Assembly (NCBI GenBank): GCA_026936335.1
Contig: JAPMXV010000050.1
Coordinates: 186,001 to 250,000, forward strand
Direction of reading: 5' to 3'
DNA length: 64,000 nt
Origin: Mantamonas sphyraenae
Lineage: Eukaryota > CRuMs > Mantamonadidae
Shown here: one piece after another, positions 20,058 to 29,921 of the stretch
Numbering within the stretch: the first letter of the stretch is position 1
Layout of the letters: every line of letters begins with the position of its first letter
The notes under the pieces: model-generated
Seen by the model: the letters and a program-made list of their open reading frames with translations, nothing else
Databases searched by the model: none
What the model was told of the DNA's origin: nothing
Position numbers and translations under genes: made by a program

Positions 20058-21552
20058 ATGGCAGTCCTGCCAGCCCACCCTCGCCATGCCATGGTCATGC
20101 TTTTCCTCTATATGATGTGCAACTTTGGCACGGCGCAAGGCCTGGCCGAGTACATCATCCAGCTGTCGTGCACTGAGCACCGTGTGGAAACACCAAGCAT
20201 CAGCTGCGACAGCTCCAAGGTCTCGGCCACCGCCGCTCGCTACTCACTCATCCTCTCCATGGTCGGCTCCATCCCGGGCATTTTTGTCGCAGGCACCATT
20301 GGAGGATGGTCCGACAGAGTTGGACGCAAGCCTCTCCTCTTCCTCACCGCAGCGGCCGGCACCATCAACCCGCTCGCCCTCATCCTCATTGGCTACTTTC
20401 GCGCAGGCATCGACTGGCTCCTCGGCGTCACCCTCGTCCTTTCCTTCACCGGCGGCTATTCCGTCTTTATTGCCGGTTGTTTCAGCATGGTGGCTGACCT
20501 CACCTCACCAACCACTCGGTGCGTGTACACATCAACACACCCGGGCTCCCAGCAACTTTTAACCCCGCTGTTCACTCACACCACCCACCCACATCACCCA
20601 CACCCACACACCACCACACCACAACCACAGAGCACGCGAGTTTGTGCTCACAGAGAGCATGCTCTTCTTTGGCGCAGGTCTGGGCAGCCTGATCAATGGC
20701 CTGATTGTAAAAGAGTACGGCTTCTTCACCACCTTTGCCAGCCAGGTGTTTGTCGGCGTGGCCCTCCTTCTGTACATTTCCCTCATCCCGGAAACTGTCA
20801 CCGACGACAACCGAGTGGACAAGGTGGACCTGAAAAAGGCAAACACCCTCGCTTCGCTCTCCATCCTCTTTCGCCGCACCCGCATCGGCTCTGCCAAAGC
20901 CTTGGGCTTTCTGGGCCTTGGCTTCGGCGTGCAGTTCACCGTGTTTTACGGCTGGCTGGCCATCACTCTCCTGTACTCGCGTGTGGCCATGCAATGGGAC
21001 TCCCTCGAGTACGGCATCTGGGCCTCCATCAGCAGCTGTGCACGTGGTCTCGGCGTCATCCTCCTCAAGCCCTGGGTCTTTGGTCTCATTGAAAGGGGCC
21101 GCATCAGCGAACTCACCGTCCTCAAGATCGGCTCCGTCATCTGTTTCCTGGACTTCACCCTGTACGGCTTTGTGCCCATCACCCCCGTGTGGTTCTCCCT
21201 CACCGTCCTCGACGGCGTTGGCATCATCTTCATTCCCATCATCCGCTCCATGTTCAGCCGTGCCGTGCCCCCCACCCAACAGGGCGTCTCTCTCGCGGCC
21301 GTCAGTGCCATCGAAAGTGTCAACAGCATCGCTGCCCCGTTCATCTTCACCTCGGTCTACTTTTCATTTATCGACTCGTTCCGCCCCATGATTGGCATCC
21401 TCAACGCCGTCTTTGGCCTCCTTTGCATCATTTTCATCTGGATGGGCTGTGCACACGTCGATCTCTCCTCACTCGAGCGCAAGCCGCTCCTCCCCGACGC
21501 CGATTCCTCCTCTCCTGCCTCCAGCAAGGGTCAGGTGCAGACGTCCACATGA
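20058..21552 (+). CDS. SLC46-like major facilitator transporter
   Basis: Twelve-helix membrane transporter of the SLC46 (proton-coupled folate transporter / thymic stromal cotransporter) group. Exons 20058..20518 and 20631..21552 flank a 112 nt intron rich in CA repeats; the product is 460 aa. Diagnostic blocks are RYSLILSMVGSIPGIFVAGT, GGWSDRVGRKPLL (the loop 2-3 MFS motif), SFTGGYSVFIAGCFSMVADL and, across the splice, SPTTRAREFVLTESMLFFGAG. The N-terminal extracellular loop has cysteines, as in SLC46. The C-terminus is short and cytosolic (SLERKPLLPDADSS). The substrate cannot be deduced; folate, heme or muropeptide transport are known in the family. It is convergent with the sirtuin/PB1 gene. 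Confidence 0.85.
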
Positions 21553-21609
21553 CCAAGTCCACGTGAGAGAACAAGGCGTTTCATTCCCATGGTTTGCTTT
21601 CGCCCCATC

Positions 21610-22020
21610 CTAGCCTGTGATCTGCACGCCCGCTTCCAAGACACGCATCTTGATTCTCCTCGCCCCCTGCCTTGCCAGCCAGTCCTGCGCCAACTCCCAA
21701 TCGTCCGTCGACTCGAGTGCCGTCCACCCATCCTCGTCGCGATACTCGATGGAAAAGTCACACAGGCCTGTGGCCTCCTGCACCATCTGCTGCAAATCGC
21801 CAAACGTTGCGTCGGCGTCCACTCGTTTGCGCTTGCCCGTCACTTCGTCTGTCGAAGAACGCACAATCTCCATGCGCACCGTCACCTTTGCACCCTTGTT
21901 TGCCTTGTCATTGTTGTTGCTGCTGCTGTTGTTGCTACTGCTGCTGCTGCCTGGACCTTGCTGCCTACCCGTTCGACGTCCCCCTCGCCCTTCCACTCTT
22001 TGCCGACCTCGTGGGCCCAC
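21610..22020 (-). other. PB1 domain segment without its own start codon
   Basis: An open frame from 22020 to the stop at 21610. Its first codon is GTG and it has no upstream ATG in frame before the sirtuin region. It holds a Ser/Asn tract, then a PB1 fold (VTVRMEIVRSS, TFGDLQQMVQEATGL, the EYRDEDGW acidic OPCA-like motif, RIKMRVLE). It is most likely the C-terminal part of the sirtuin gene described above. Confidence 0.65.
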
Positions 22021-23242
22021 GGCTGCTCGCCAAAATCCACTTCCACCACCTGCTCGCTCCTGTCCTTGTCCAGGCTGATGGTGTGCACCACCGCCAGCGG
22101 CTCACGTTGCTCGTCCCAAAAGTGGATCTTCATCGGCACGTCAAAGTAGCCCCACACCGACATGGTCAGCTCAAACGGGGCCTTGTCCAACACCTGATGC
22201 GGATCCTTGAACGTTTCGTGCAGTTGCACCTCCACCTTGCGCACAAAGCTGGGTGCAGGGGCTCCTGGCACACCGCCCACATACAACGTCACATGGTGCT
22301 TCTTGCTCACCTGCCCCACGCTGTGTGTGTTGCCCACGTGCAGTTCCTTCAACAGACGGAACCGTGGGATCTGCATCTCCATGTAGCCCAGCACACGCTC
22401 CATAAACTCGTCCGTCTTGCCAAACACCCGCAGGTGTGCCTCGTCGTCCAGGTGTGTCTTTTGCAGGTTCACAATCACCAGCTTGCAGCCCTTCTTGTTC
22501 TTCAGCGCCTGCACCGGCATGTCGTTTGCAGGTGACACCGTCAGCGACGAGCCCAGCACCACAAACACGTCGGCCTTGCGGCTGTTCTGGTACGCCGCCT
22601 CCAGGTGGTCCTCCGGCAGCGATTCCCCAAAGTGGATGATCGAATCGATCAGCGCCCCTCCACACTTGTCACAATCGCGTCCTGTGCTGTGGTAGTGCGC
22701 CACACGGTTTGGGCCGTGGTGGTTCATCACGTCGAAATCCCGACGTGCTCGAGCCTTGCAGTCCAGGCACTCCTCCACGTAGCAGTTGCCGTGAAGCTCA
22801 GCCAGACCATTCAATCCACTTCGCATATGGAGTCCGTCCACGTTCTGTGAAATTGTGAACCTCAGCACGCCTGTGTGGTCGTCCATGGCGTTTGTGGGAA
22901 TCGCGTCAGAATTCGGCGAGTGAAATCTGAACTCTCCCGTTTCCGTCACCCACCTGCATCCTCCAACGCCTTCATCGCCATGTGTGTGCGTCCAGGCAGA
23001 GCCTGTTCGATGGAAATGGACTTGGGCGGCGCCAATCCTTTGTCTCGTCGTGTCCACACGCCATCCGCAGAGCGAAAGTCGGGGATGCCGCAGCCTGTGC
23101 TGATGCCTGCCCCAGTGAAGAACACCGCGTGTTTGCTGTTGCTCAGCAGATCAGCCAATTCACGTGCGTGTTCATCCAGCACATCCTCGTCTTCCAGATA
23201 CGCCTGGATGTCTTCGTCTTCCCGTCCCAATTTGCCACTCAT
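21610..23242 (-). CDS. SIRT6/7-class sirtuin, probably with C-terminal PB1 domain
   Basis: NAD-dependent protein deacylase. Exon 1 (23242..22954) and exon 2 (from 22870), with an 83 nt intron, give the catalytic domain: FTGAGISTGCGIPDFR, QNVDGLH, catalytic His in LAELHGN, zinc cysteines CYVEECLDCK and CDKCGG, and GSSLTVSPANDMP. The order and the GVWT/RGLAP loop resemble SIRT6/SIRT7. After a beta-rich extension, the sirtuin frame ends without support at 21882. A second frame (21610-22020) lacks an ATG and encodes a PB1 domain with the OPCA-like motif EYRDEDGW followed by an acidic stretch. A 65 nt intron with an odd acceptor (21968..21904) or a single-base indel in the AGC/AAC repeat would join them into one protein of about 494 aa. 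PB1 fusion to a sirtuin is unusual. The joint is inferred; both domains are clearly seen. Confidence 0.82.
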
Positions 23243-23283
23243 GGGTTGTGTGTTCTTTGTCTTGGGTGTGCTCGAGCAGAGTG

Positions 23284-23697
23284 TCACCCACTGCTTAAAT
23301 CCATGCCCAGTCGTTTGCCAAACGCAGCCACTTCTGCATTGGTGACTTCATCCTGCGCCGTTTCCTCCTCCTCCCCCTTGCCTGGGCCCCAGAACGGCGG
23401 CGGCGAGGCCATTCGTTTCACACGCTCCTCCAGCGTCTCCTCCTCCTTGGTCCCGTGTGTTGTGTGGCCATTGTCCTTCTGCTTGACGACTGTTCTTCCC
23501 TTCCTTCCCTTCTTGCGCTTCTTCTTCCTCTTTGCCTTTGTGCCAGTGCGCGGGTTCATCCCGTTGTCCACCCCGTCGTCAAAGTCCTCCCCAAGCTGCG
23601 CTGCAAGCTCCTCCACGCTCAACTGTGCATTCGCACGCTGCGCCAATGCCAATCGAAGCTTCTGGGCCACTTCCGTCTCTGTCTCCCGTTCACTCAT
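23284..23697 (-). CDS. Small basic/acidic protein, unknown
   Basis: Intronless, 137 aa from ATG 23697 (MSERETETE). It has an N-terminal helix (VAQKLRLALAQRANAQ), an acidic patch, a strongly basic run (KRKKKRKKGRKGR) that could be a nuclear or nucleolar signal, then a C-terminus with PPPFWGPGKG and AAFGKRLGMDL. No family is recognised. It is transcribed in tandem with the sirtuin gene, with 41 bp between its stop and the sirtuin ATG. It is divergent from ISCA2 at the common 77 bp spacing, which supports it as a real gene. Confidence 0.6.
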   Translation of the reverse strand: MSERETETEVAQKLRLALAQRANAQLSVEELAAQLGEDFDDGVDNGMNPRTGTKAKRKKKRKKGRKGRTVVKQKDNGHTTHGTKEEETLEERVKRMASPPPFWGPGKGEEEETAQDEVTNAEVAAFGKRLGMDLSSG

Positions 23698-23774
23698 GCC
23701 TGTGTGTTGCCTCTTTGGAATCGCTTTGCCTGCGACATCGCCTCCAATCAATCACACACACACACCACACACAC
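23698..23774. promoter_or_regulatory. Bidirectional promoter, small basic protein / ISCA2
   Basis: A 77 bp gap separates divergent start codons. The ISCA2 side is a CA repeat, and a CCAATCAATCA stretch (CCAAT-like) lies near 23744-23754. Function is inferred from position. Confidence 0.4.
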
Positions 23775-24441
23775 ATGTTCCGACGCGCAACTGCTTCCTT
23801 TGTGCGCACACAAACCCCAATGCTCTCTGTGGGATTGCCTTTGAGTGCAGGCATGGCTTCGCGGGCAACCGTGGAACTCGTCGACGCCCAGGCCGCCGGA
23901 ACAACACGCACTGCCACCGAAGCCGCACAGGCTGCGTTGCAAGAGGCTCGCTCCAGGCTAAAACTGGACACGGACAATCTGGACGAGGACGTGCGCGACC
24001 TCACTCTCACAGACTATTGTGCACAGGTGAGCGGAATTTCCTACCTCCGACGGCCAGCCTGTTTGAGCCCCCCCCTCTCCTTGCCTTCCTACATCGCCAC
24101 TGACGACGCCTTTGCCACTGCCACAGAAAATCAATCAACTGATGGAAGAGGAAGAGGAACAAGGCCACCTGAGGCTCATGGTCGAAGGAGGCGGCTGCTC
24201 GGGCTTCTCCTACCGCTTCGAGCTGGAACCCGGCAGCAAGGCCGGCCCACAGGACATGGTTTACGAAAAGAACGGCGCACGACTCGTCGTCGATCCAGAG
24301 TCGTTGTTGTATGTACAGGGCAGTGAGATCGACTATGTGGAGGAGCTCATTGGCAGCGAGTTTAAGATTGCCGCCAATCCAAACGCAGAGTTTGCCTGCG
24401 GCTGCGGCCAGAGCTTCTCCTTGCGCGAAATGATGGGATGA
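23775..24441 (+). CDS. ISCA2: Mitochondrial A-type Fe-S assembly protein, ISCA2-like
   Basis: Scaffold or carrier for [4Fe-4S] cluster assembly in mitochondria. Exons 23775..24026 and 24127..24441, with a 100 nt intron, give 188 aa. The N-terminus MFRRATASFVRTQTP is arginine-rich with no acidic residues, typical of a mitochondrial presequence. The HesB/IscA domain has GGGCSGFSY and the C-terminal CGCGQSFSL; these hold the three conserved cysteines that bind iron or the cluster. The acidic linker (MEEEEEQ) and the PESLLYVQGSEIDYVEEL block favour ISCA2 over ISCA1. It ends 65 bp before the convergent end of eS10 copy 2. Confidence 0.92.
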
Positions 24442-24506
24442 GGTGTGTAGCGATGGAGGAATACCAATGCACCAATGCACCAATGCATGTGTTCAAGAGA
24501 TGCGTT

Positions 24507-25537
24507 TTACTCGCGCGATCCACGGCCAGCACCGCGGCCTCCGCTGCGCTGCTGCGAACGGTAGCCACCACGGCCAGCACCACGGCCTCCACCGTAGTTG
24601 GGCTTAAAGTCACCCTCGTCCTTGCCCTTGCGGAAGTTCTCGCCACCCTCCTGGCGCGGGCCACGGGCAGAGGCAACACGCGTCGACTTCTTCAGCGTCA
24701 TGGGGATCACGTCCGACGGCAGGTGCAGGAACTCACGCAGGTAGTCGATGCCCTCGTCTGTCAGGAACGCATACTTGTAGCGGAAGCAGTACGTCACACG
24801 CACGTACTTCAGGCTCTGTGTGAAGAGAAGGAGGCGGCCAGACGCAAACGCGCAATGTTGGCGCAAAATTGGGGTGAGCACATGCGCCCGTTTCCTGTCT
24901 CTCTGCTTCGTTCTCCTGCCCTCTACATCCTCCACCTCTATGCACTGATGTGTCTGCATGCATGGGTGGCCACGGTGTGTCCACGTCGCCTGGGTGCTCC
25001 TCCTCCACCCTCCCCAGGCACGTTTCCCTCCACCAGCCCCTTTTTGCATGCTGCCCACAACTCGCTCTCCTTTGCCCTCCTGTGTCCACCCATCCCTCCT
25101 TCCCTTCATCCATCACTCCCATCCCTCCTCCACCCACTCTCCATCCCACTCTCCAACCCGGTCTCCTCCACCGCCACTCTCCCTTTCACTCACCTCCAGG
25201 CGCTTCATCAGCATCAGCACGTGCAGGTTGGGGATCTCACCCAGCTGCTTGTGCGACTGCTGATGCACGTCGTGCTTGCACACAAGCACACCCTCTGTAC
25301 ACACCAGCCCATCCATCCATCCCCACACGTCGTGTCGTCACCCGTTGGTCCACCACAGCCGTTGTACGTCCATTCTTTGTGTCAGCCGCCTTGCATTTCT
25401 CCCTCTGCCCGTTCCTTTCGCCGCCCCTTCCTGACGCTCCTGCACCCTTTCCCACCCCTCGCAACGCCCTCCCCACACGCACCTTTGAACAGATAGCGGT
25501 AGACCAGCACACGCGTCTTCTTGGGAATAAGCACCAT
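24507..25537 (-). CDS. RPS10: 40S ribosomal protein eS10, copy 2
   Basis: Second gene for eS10. Exons 25537..25483, 25294..25194 and 24815..24507 give the same 154 aa product as copy 1. The only exon difference I noticed (GGA to GGG context near 24659) is silent. Splice sites are retained. Intron 1 (188 nt) is almost identical to that of copy 1. Intron 2 (378 nt) is identical in its 5' part but replaced in its 3' 135 bp, where the (GT)n run is absent. The upstream flank differs, and an ABC-class ATPase gene ends 97 bp upstream on the same strand. There is no sign of decay, so I treat it as functional. Confidence 0.93.
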
Positions 25538-25553
25538 GTTGAATTCGGCTGCC
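24507..25553. repeat. Duplicated eS10 unit, copy 2
   Basis: Partner of 15150..16199, in the same orientation, 8.3 kb away. Boundaries are the stop codon on one side and GGCTGCC 16 bp upstream of the ATG on the other. Internal differences I could see include an agcaca/agccca change, a cctccc/ccttcc indel near 25100 and a ctccctg/ctcctg indel near 25440. Confidence 0.92.
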
Positions 25554-25634
25554 GTAGCAAGCGCCCTTTTCCATTAACACACAACCCACAACCCACAGCA
25601 CAACACAACTCGCTCCTCAATGTCGTCCGCTCGC

Positions 25635-27782
25635 TCACGCCACATCCATGGCACTTCCGCTTCCACTGCTGCTACTGCTGCTGTTGCTTCCTGCGCTGCT
25701 GCCGCCGTTGCGTTGGCGCATCTGCACTGTTCGCAGCCTGTTGATGGCCGCCGCCAGGTCGTAGATTCGCGGACGTGCATAGTCGCCTGTGGCACGACGC
25801 GGGTTGACCACATCGAGACCCACCTCTGCATCAAAGGCCTCGTCAAGCTTGGTGAGCATCTCCTGCAGGGTGAGGGAGTTGTCCATCAGCGTGTCACGCA
25901 GAAAGATGATGGCATCGCCAATGCAGCGCACCTGCGATCGGTCCGTGAGCTGCTCAATGGCCCCAAGGTCGATTTCGGTCATGCCAAACCCAATGCTGCG
26001 GTCCTTGACCTTGATCTTTTCCTTGTTGCCACGGTAGGCGTTGAAGGAGCTTGCCACAGGGATGCGCTCCACAATGTCCACAAACTCGGTGTCTGCGTGT
26101 GCACTGATGTTGCTCGGGTTCTCCAGCGCAATCTGTTTGGCCTCCTGCGTCAGATCCGAAGCCGAGTACGAATCCATGGCAATCACACAGTCGGCCACGT
26201 CAAAGTACTCGCCTGCGCCACCAATCACCATGATGGTGCTCACGTTCAGCTTGTCTTTGATGTGTTCCACCCGCGAGATGAACGGTGTGATCGGCTCCTT
26301 GTCCTTGCTGATCAGCTTGGCCATCCTGTCCGATCGCAGCATGAAATTCGTCGCGCATGTGTCCTCGTCCAACAGCAGCAACCTTGAACCCATCTCCAGA
26401 CTTTCCAGAATGTACGCTGCCTGTGACGTCGACCCACTTGCGTCCGGTGTGGAAAAGTCGTCTGTGCGTTTGCCAAACGGCAGGTTGTCGATGAACGGCG
26501 TGATGTTCACGCCTGCAATTGACCGACCATCCTCGGCACGAATCTTCATGGCGCTGTCCACACACGAGACGAGCTCGCGGCCGTCACCGGGCACGTGGTT
26601 GTACACTCCCAGGGAAATGGCGTTGAGGAGGGTGGACTTGCCGTGGAAGCCACCGCCGACAATGAGGGTGATGCCTTCAGGGATGCCCATGCCTGTGACA
26701 CTGCCCTGGTTGGGCAACTCCACAGTCACCTCCAACGACGGCGGGCTGGCAAACAACACCGCCTCGTTCTTGCGCATGGGCTTGTCCGACGCACCACTCT
26801 CACGCGGCAAAAGGGCCCCATTGGCCACAAAGGCCACCAGGCCCAGGGAAGGCAGCTGTGTGCGCAGGTGCTCCTGGTCCTCCACGCTTTCCACGTGCGC
26901 CTGCAGCGACTCGCCGTCCAGCGAGGCATACATCAAACAATCACGCACCGCATTGGGGATACACTCGCAGCAGACGTAGGCGGCCATGCGACCCATGATG
27001 GTGCGTCCTCGTGCGGGCATGCCCACGGTGAAGCGGGCCTCGACGTAGTCCGCGTTGATGCTGATCGAAGTGCGTTGCAACACGTGCTGCGACGGCCGAT
27101 CCATGCTCAGGTCGCCTCCCTTTGCTCCATGCCAGCCTCCTCCGCCACTGTTCTGCACTTGGTCAAACTTGCGGTTGTGCAGGTAGTCGCAGGTGACGCG
27201 TGTGACGTAGTCCTCTGCAGCCACCTGTCGCACAAGGGTCTTGTACAGCTCGCTGGGGAATCCTGCCACGTCTGCAGGCACCACTGCACGGAAGCGTGAC
27301 GGAGCAGCATATGGATCCGACTGCACATAGTCGCACACCAGCACAAAGTCGCCAAAGTCGTAGCCCACCCCACGGATGTCGTTGTACGCCTTGTACGACT
27401 TGCCGTCCAGGTAGTTCAGTGTGTCACTCAGTGCTTCGCCCGTCGCGCTTGCTTGCGGTGCCTCCACACGTTCCAACGACGGAATTCTGCCTGTTGCCTT
27501 GCTCGTGTCCACCTGCTGGTTGTTGTTGTTGTCGTAGCTGTCGTAACCACCCCCACCACCTCCACCTCCATGGTGCCTTCCTCCTCCACCACCTCCTCCA
27601 TACTTGTTCTTGTAGTAGGCTCCTCGTCCACCACCACCACCTCCTCGGCCTCCGCCTCCACCACCGCCTCCTCCTCCTCCTCGGCCTCCGCCTCCACTGC
27701 GTCCTCCACCGTACTTGTTCTTGTAATAGTTTCCTCGGCCGCCTCCGCCGCCGCCGCGTCGATGATGTCCTCCTCCACTCAT
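25635..27782 (-). CDS. ABC-class ATPase with N-terminal RGG/Gly-rich region
   Basis: Intronless, 715 aa from ATG 27782 (MSGGGHHRR). The first 90 residues are almost only Gly, Arg, Tyr and Lys with a repeated YYKNKYGGG unit, an RGG-box-like region often used for RNA binding and condensates. The rest matches the 'predicted ATPase of the ABC class' family found in bacteria, fungi, plants and protists. Landmarks are SQHVLQRTSISI, a Walker A GGGFHGKSTLL near 26630, HVPGDGRE, and Walker B LLLLDEDTCATNF near 26350, with no membrane segments. The biochemical role of the family is not established. It is divergent from NDOR1. Confidence 0.85.
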   Translation of the reverse strand: MSGGGHHRRGGGGGGRGNYYKNKYGGGRSGGGGRGGGGGGGGGGGRGGGGGGRGAYYKNKYGGGGGGGRHHGGGGGGGGYDSYDNNNNQQVDTSKATGRIPSLERVEAPQASATGEALSDTLNYLDGKSYKAYNDIRGVGYDFGDFVLVCDYVQSDPYAAPSRFRAVVPADVAGFPSELYKTLVRQVAAEDYVTRVTCDYLHNRKFDQVQNSGGGGWHGAKGGDLSMDRPSQHVLQRTSISINADYVEARFTVGMPARGRTIMGRMAAYVCCECIPNAVRDCLMYASLDGESLQAHVESVEDQEHLRTQLPSLGLVAFVANGALLPRESGASDKPMRKNEAVLFASPPSLEVTVELPNQGSVTGMGIPEGITLIVGGGFHGKSTLLNAISLGVYNHVPGDGRELVSCVDSAMKIRAEDGRSIAGVNITPFIDNLPFGKRTDDFSTPDASGSTSQAAYILESLEMGSRLLLLDEDTCATNFMLRSDRMAKLISKDKEPITPFISRVEHIKDKLNVSTIMVIGGAGEYFDVADCVIAMDSYSASDLTQEAKQIALENPSNISAHADTEFVDIVERIPVASSFNAYRGNKEKIKVKDRSIGFGMTEIDLGAIEQLTDRSQVRCIGDAIIFLRDTLMDNSLTLQEMLTKLDEAFDAEVGLDVVNPRRATGDYARPRIYDLAAAINRLRTVQMRQRNGGSSAGSNSSSSSSGSGSAMDVA

Positions 27783-27861
27783 GTTTGTGGTGAGTATTCC
27801 TGTGTGTGTGTGTTTTGGTGGCGGAGGCGGCGCAGCCCGAAACACAGCTTTCCGACAACGC
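27783..27861. promoter_or_regulatory. Bidirectional promoter, ABC-class ATPase / NDOR1
   Basis: A 79 bp gap separates divergent start codons if NDOR1 starts at 27862. It contains a (TG)n run and GGCGGAGGCGGCGCAGCCC. An earlier plus-strand ATG at 27781 overlaps the ATPase start codon and is less likely. Confidence 0.4.
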
Positions 27862-29890
27862 ATGCAAGAGGAATTCAACCACAGGGCACACCTGCTGATT
27901 GTGTACGGCAGCGAAACGGGCTGCTCGCAGGAGGTGGCGGAACACATGGCCCGCGAGGCCAAGCGCAGGCGCTTTACGGCTCGTGTTCAGTCCGGCGACC
28001 AAGTGGACGTCGCCAGCCTGCCCGACGAAGAGGCGGTGTTGTGGGTTTGCTCCACCACCGGCCAGGGCGAGGTGCCCGCCAACTTCAAGGTACGAAGCAA
28101 CCCGCAGCCAACCCGCGTGTGACATCCACTGACACCACCTGCCTGCATCATGCTTCCCACAGAGCCTCTGGAAGTTTCTGCTGCGCCGGTCGCTGCCAGG
28201 CGACTCGCTCAGCCGCGTGCTCTACGCCGTGTTTGGCCTGGGTGACAGCGGATACACATACTTCAACGTCACAGCCAAGAAGCTACACAAGCGCCTGGGC
28301 CAACTGGGAGCCCGTTCGCTGTGCAGTCTGGGTTTGGGCGACGACCAGCACGATCTCGGCGTCGACGGCGCCCTCGACCCGTGGCTGGACTCTCTGTGGA
28401 AGGCGTTGGACATCAAATTCCCCATGCACGAGGGCATGCAAGAGTTGGACGCCAGCACATTGCAGCCATCACGCTTCACAGTGCTGTATCAGCCACCTTC
28501 GGAAGCTGGAATGGACATTGAGCACCTCTCCTCGTCCTCCAACGGGATGTCCATGGTGGCAGTGGATGCAAAGGATGACACAGAGGCACAGAGTGGACGA
28601 GAACAGGGCTGGAGTGAGCGTCGACCGTGTCCGGCGGTACTGGAAGTGAACGATAGGTTGACGGCAGACGAATGGGAACAGAATGTGCGCCACCTGGAGT
28701 TTGCGGTGGATGTGGATGGGGAGGAGGCGGACGAAGAGGGAGAATCCAATGCGTTGGTGTTTGAGCCGGGGGATACGCTTGCATTGCGTCCGTGGAACAG
28801 TGAGGAGGCAGTGGACGAACTGTTGCAGGTTCTGGAATGGGATGGCGACCTGATGCTGTACGGTCTGCAGGCAAATGACACATACACACACGTTCCTGCG
28901 TTGGGAATGCCGTGTTCCCTTCGCACGCTGCTGACGCAGGAGCTGGACATTGCCCGTGCGCCGCGGCGCTTCTTCTTTGAGGCGCTGGCCCACTTTGCAC
29001 AGGATGACAACGAACGCGAGCGTCTGGAGTACTTTGCCAGCAGCGAAGGGCAGGATGAGATGTATGCGTACTGCCAACGTGAACGGCGGCCTGTGGCGGA
29101 GGTGTTGGCGGACTTTCCATCCGCTCGACCCACCTTGGAGTACCTGCTGGACATGGTGGGCACCATTCGTGCACGTCAGTTTTCCATCAGCAGCAGTGCA
29201 CATGCACACGCCGGACGCGTGCATCTCACCGTGGCTGTGGAGCGTGTGGTGACGCCGTACAAGAGGACGCGGCTGGGATTGTGTTCGTCGTGGCTGGCAG
29301 AACTGCAGCCAGGAACCCAGGTGGGGGTGTGGTGCAAGAGGGGCACCATGCGACTTCCAGACTCGTTGGACACGCCCATTGTGTGTGTGGGGCCAGGCAC
29401 AGGCTGCGCAGTGTTTCGCAGTTTCCTGCAGGAGCGTCAATGGCAACGGCGACAGCAGCAGCTGCAGAGGGAAGAGGATGGGCAAGAGGTGGAGGAGGAG
29501 GCGGCACACACATCCATGGACCGATTCTACTTTGGTTGCCGTCACGAAGCCATGGACTATCTGTACAGGGAGGAATGGGAGGCGATGGTGGAGGATGGAA
29601 CGCTGGGTGCGTTGAGATGTGCGTTTTCCAGGGACAACGCACAGGGACGTCGTGTGTATGTGCAGCATCGCATGCGACAGGACGGCAAGGCGCTGTGGAA
29701 GCTCATTGACGGCCATGGCGCAGTGGTGTACGTCAGTGGCTCGGCCAAGAACATGCCCCAGGATGTCAAGGAGGCTTTGCGACAGATTGTTCACGAACAG
29801 GGAGACATGTCCTTTGACGACGCCGTCCTTTACGTCAAGGCGATGGAGAAACGAGGGCAGTATCAAAGCGAGACGTGGAGCACAGGGTGA
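27862..29890 (+). CDS. NDOR1: NADPH-dependent diflavin oxidoreductase (NDOR1/Tah18)
   Basis: Electron donor of cytosolic Fe-S protein assembly, passing electrons from NADPH through FAD and FMN to Dre2/CIAPIN1. Exons 27862..28089 and 28163..29890 (73 nt intron) give 651 aa. The flavodoxin domain starts at once with LLIVYGSETGCSQEVAEHMA, then STTGQGEVPANFK, then after the splice LWKFLLRRSLPGDSL, FGLGDSGYTYFNVTAKKL and GLGDDQHD. The FAD domain has RQFSISSS. The NADPH domain has VGPGTGCAVFRSFLQERQ and YVSGSAKNMPQDV. The C-terminal tryptophan that stacks on FAD is present (ETWSTG). Length and domain order fit the family. It ends 31 bp before the next gene on the same strand. Confidence 0.95.
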
Positions 29891-29921
29891 GTGCGTGGCG
29901 TTGCGTTCCCTGGGCCAGCCA

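Noticed and set aside
21610-22020. The PB1 segment as an independent gene
   Set aside because: The frame has no ATG, starts inside the sirtuin coding region on the same strand and follows a repeat tract where the frame could slip.
24507-25537. eS10 copy 2 as a processed or decayed pseudogene
   Set aside because: It keeps both introns, all splice sites and an intact reading frame with only silent exon changes.
27781-27861. NDOR1 start at ATG 27781
   Set aside because: It would overlap the start codon of the divergent ATPase gene. The encoded 27 residues are unlike the family, and ATG 27862 starts directly at the flavodoxin strand and gives the common 79 bp spacing.
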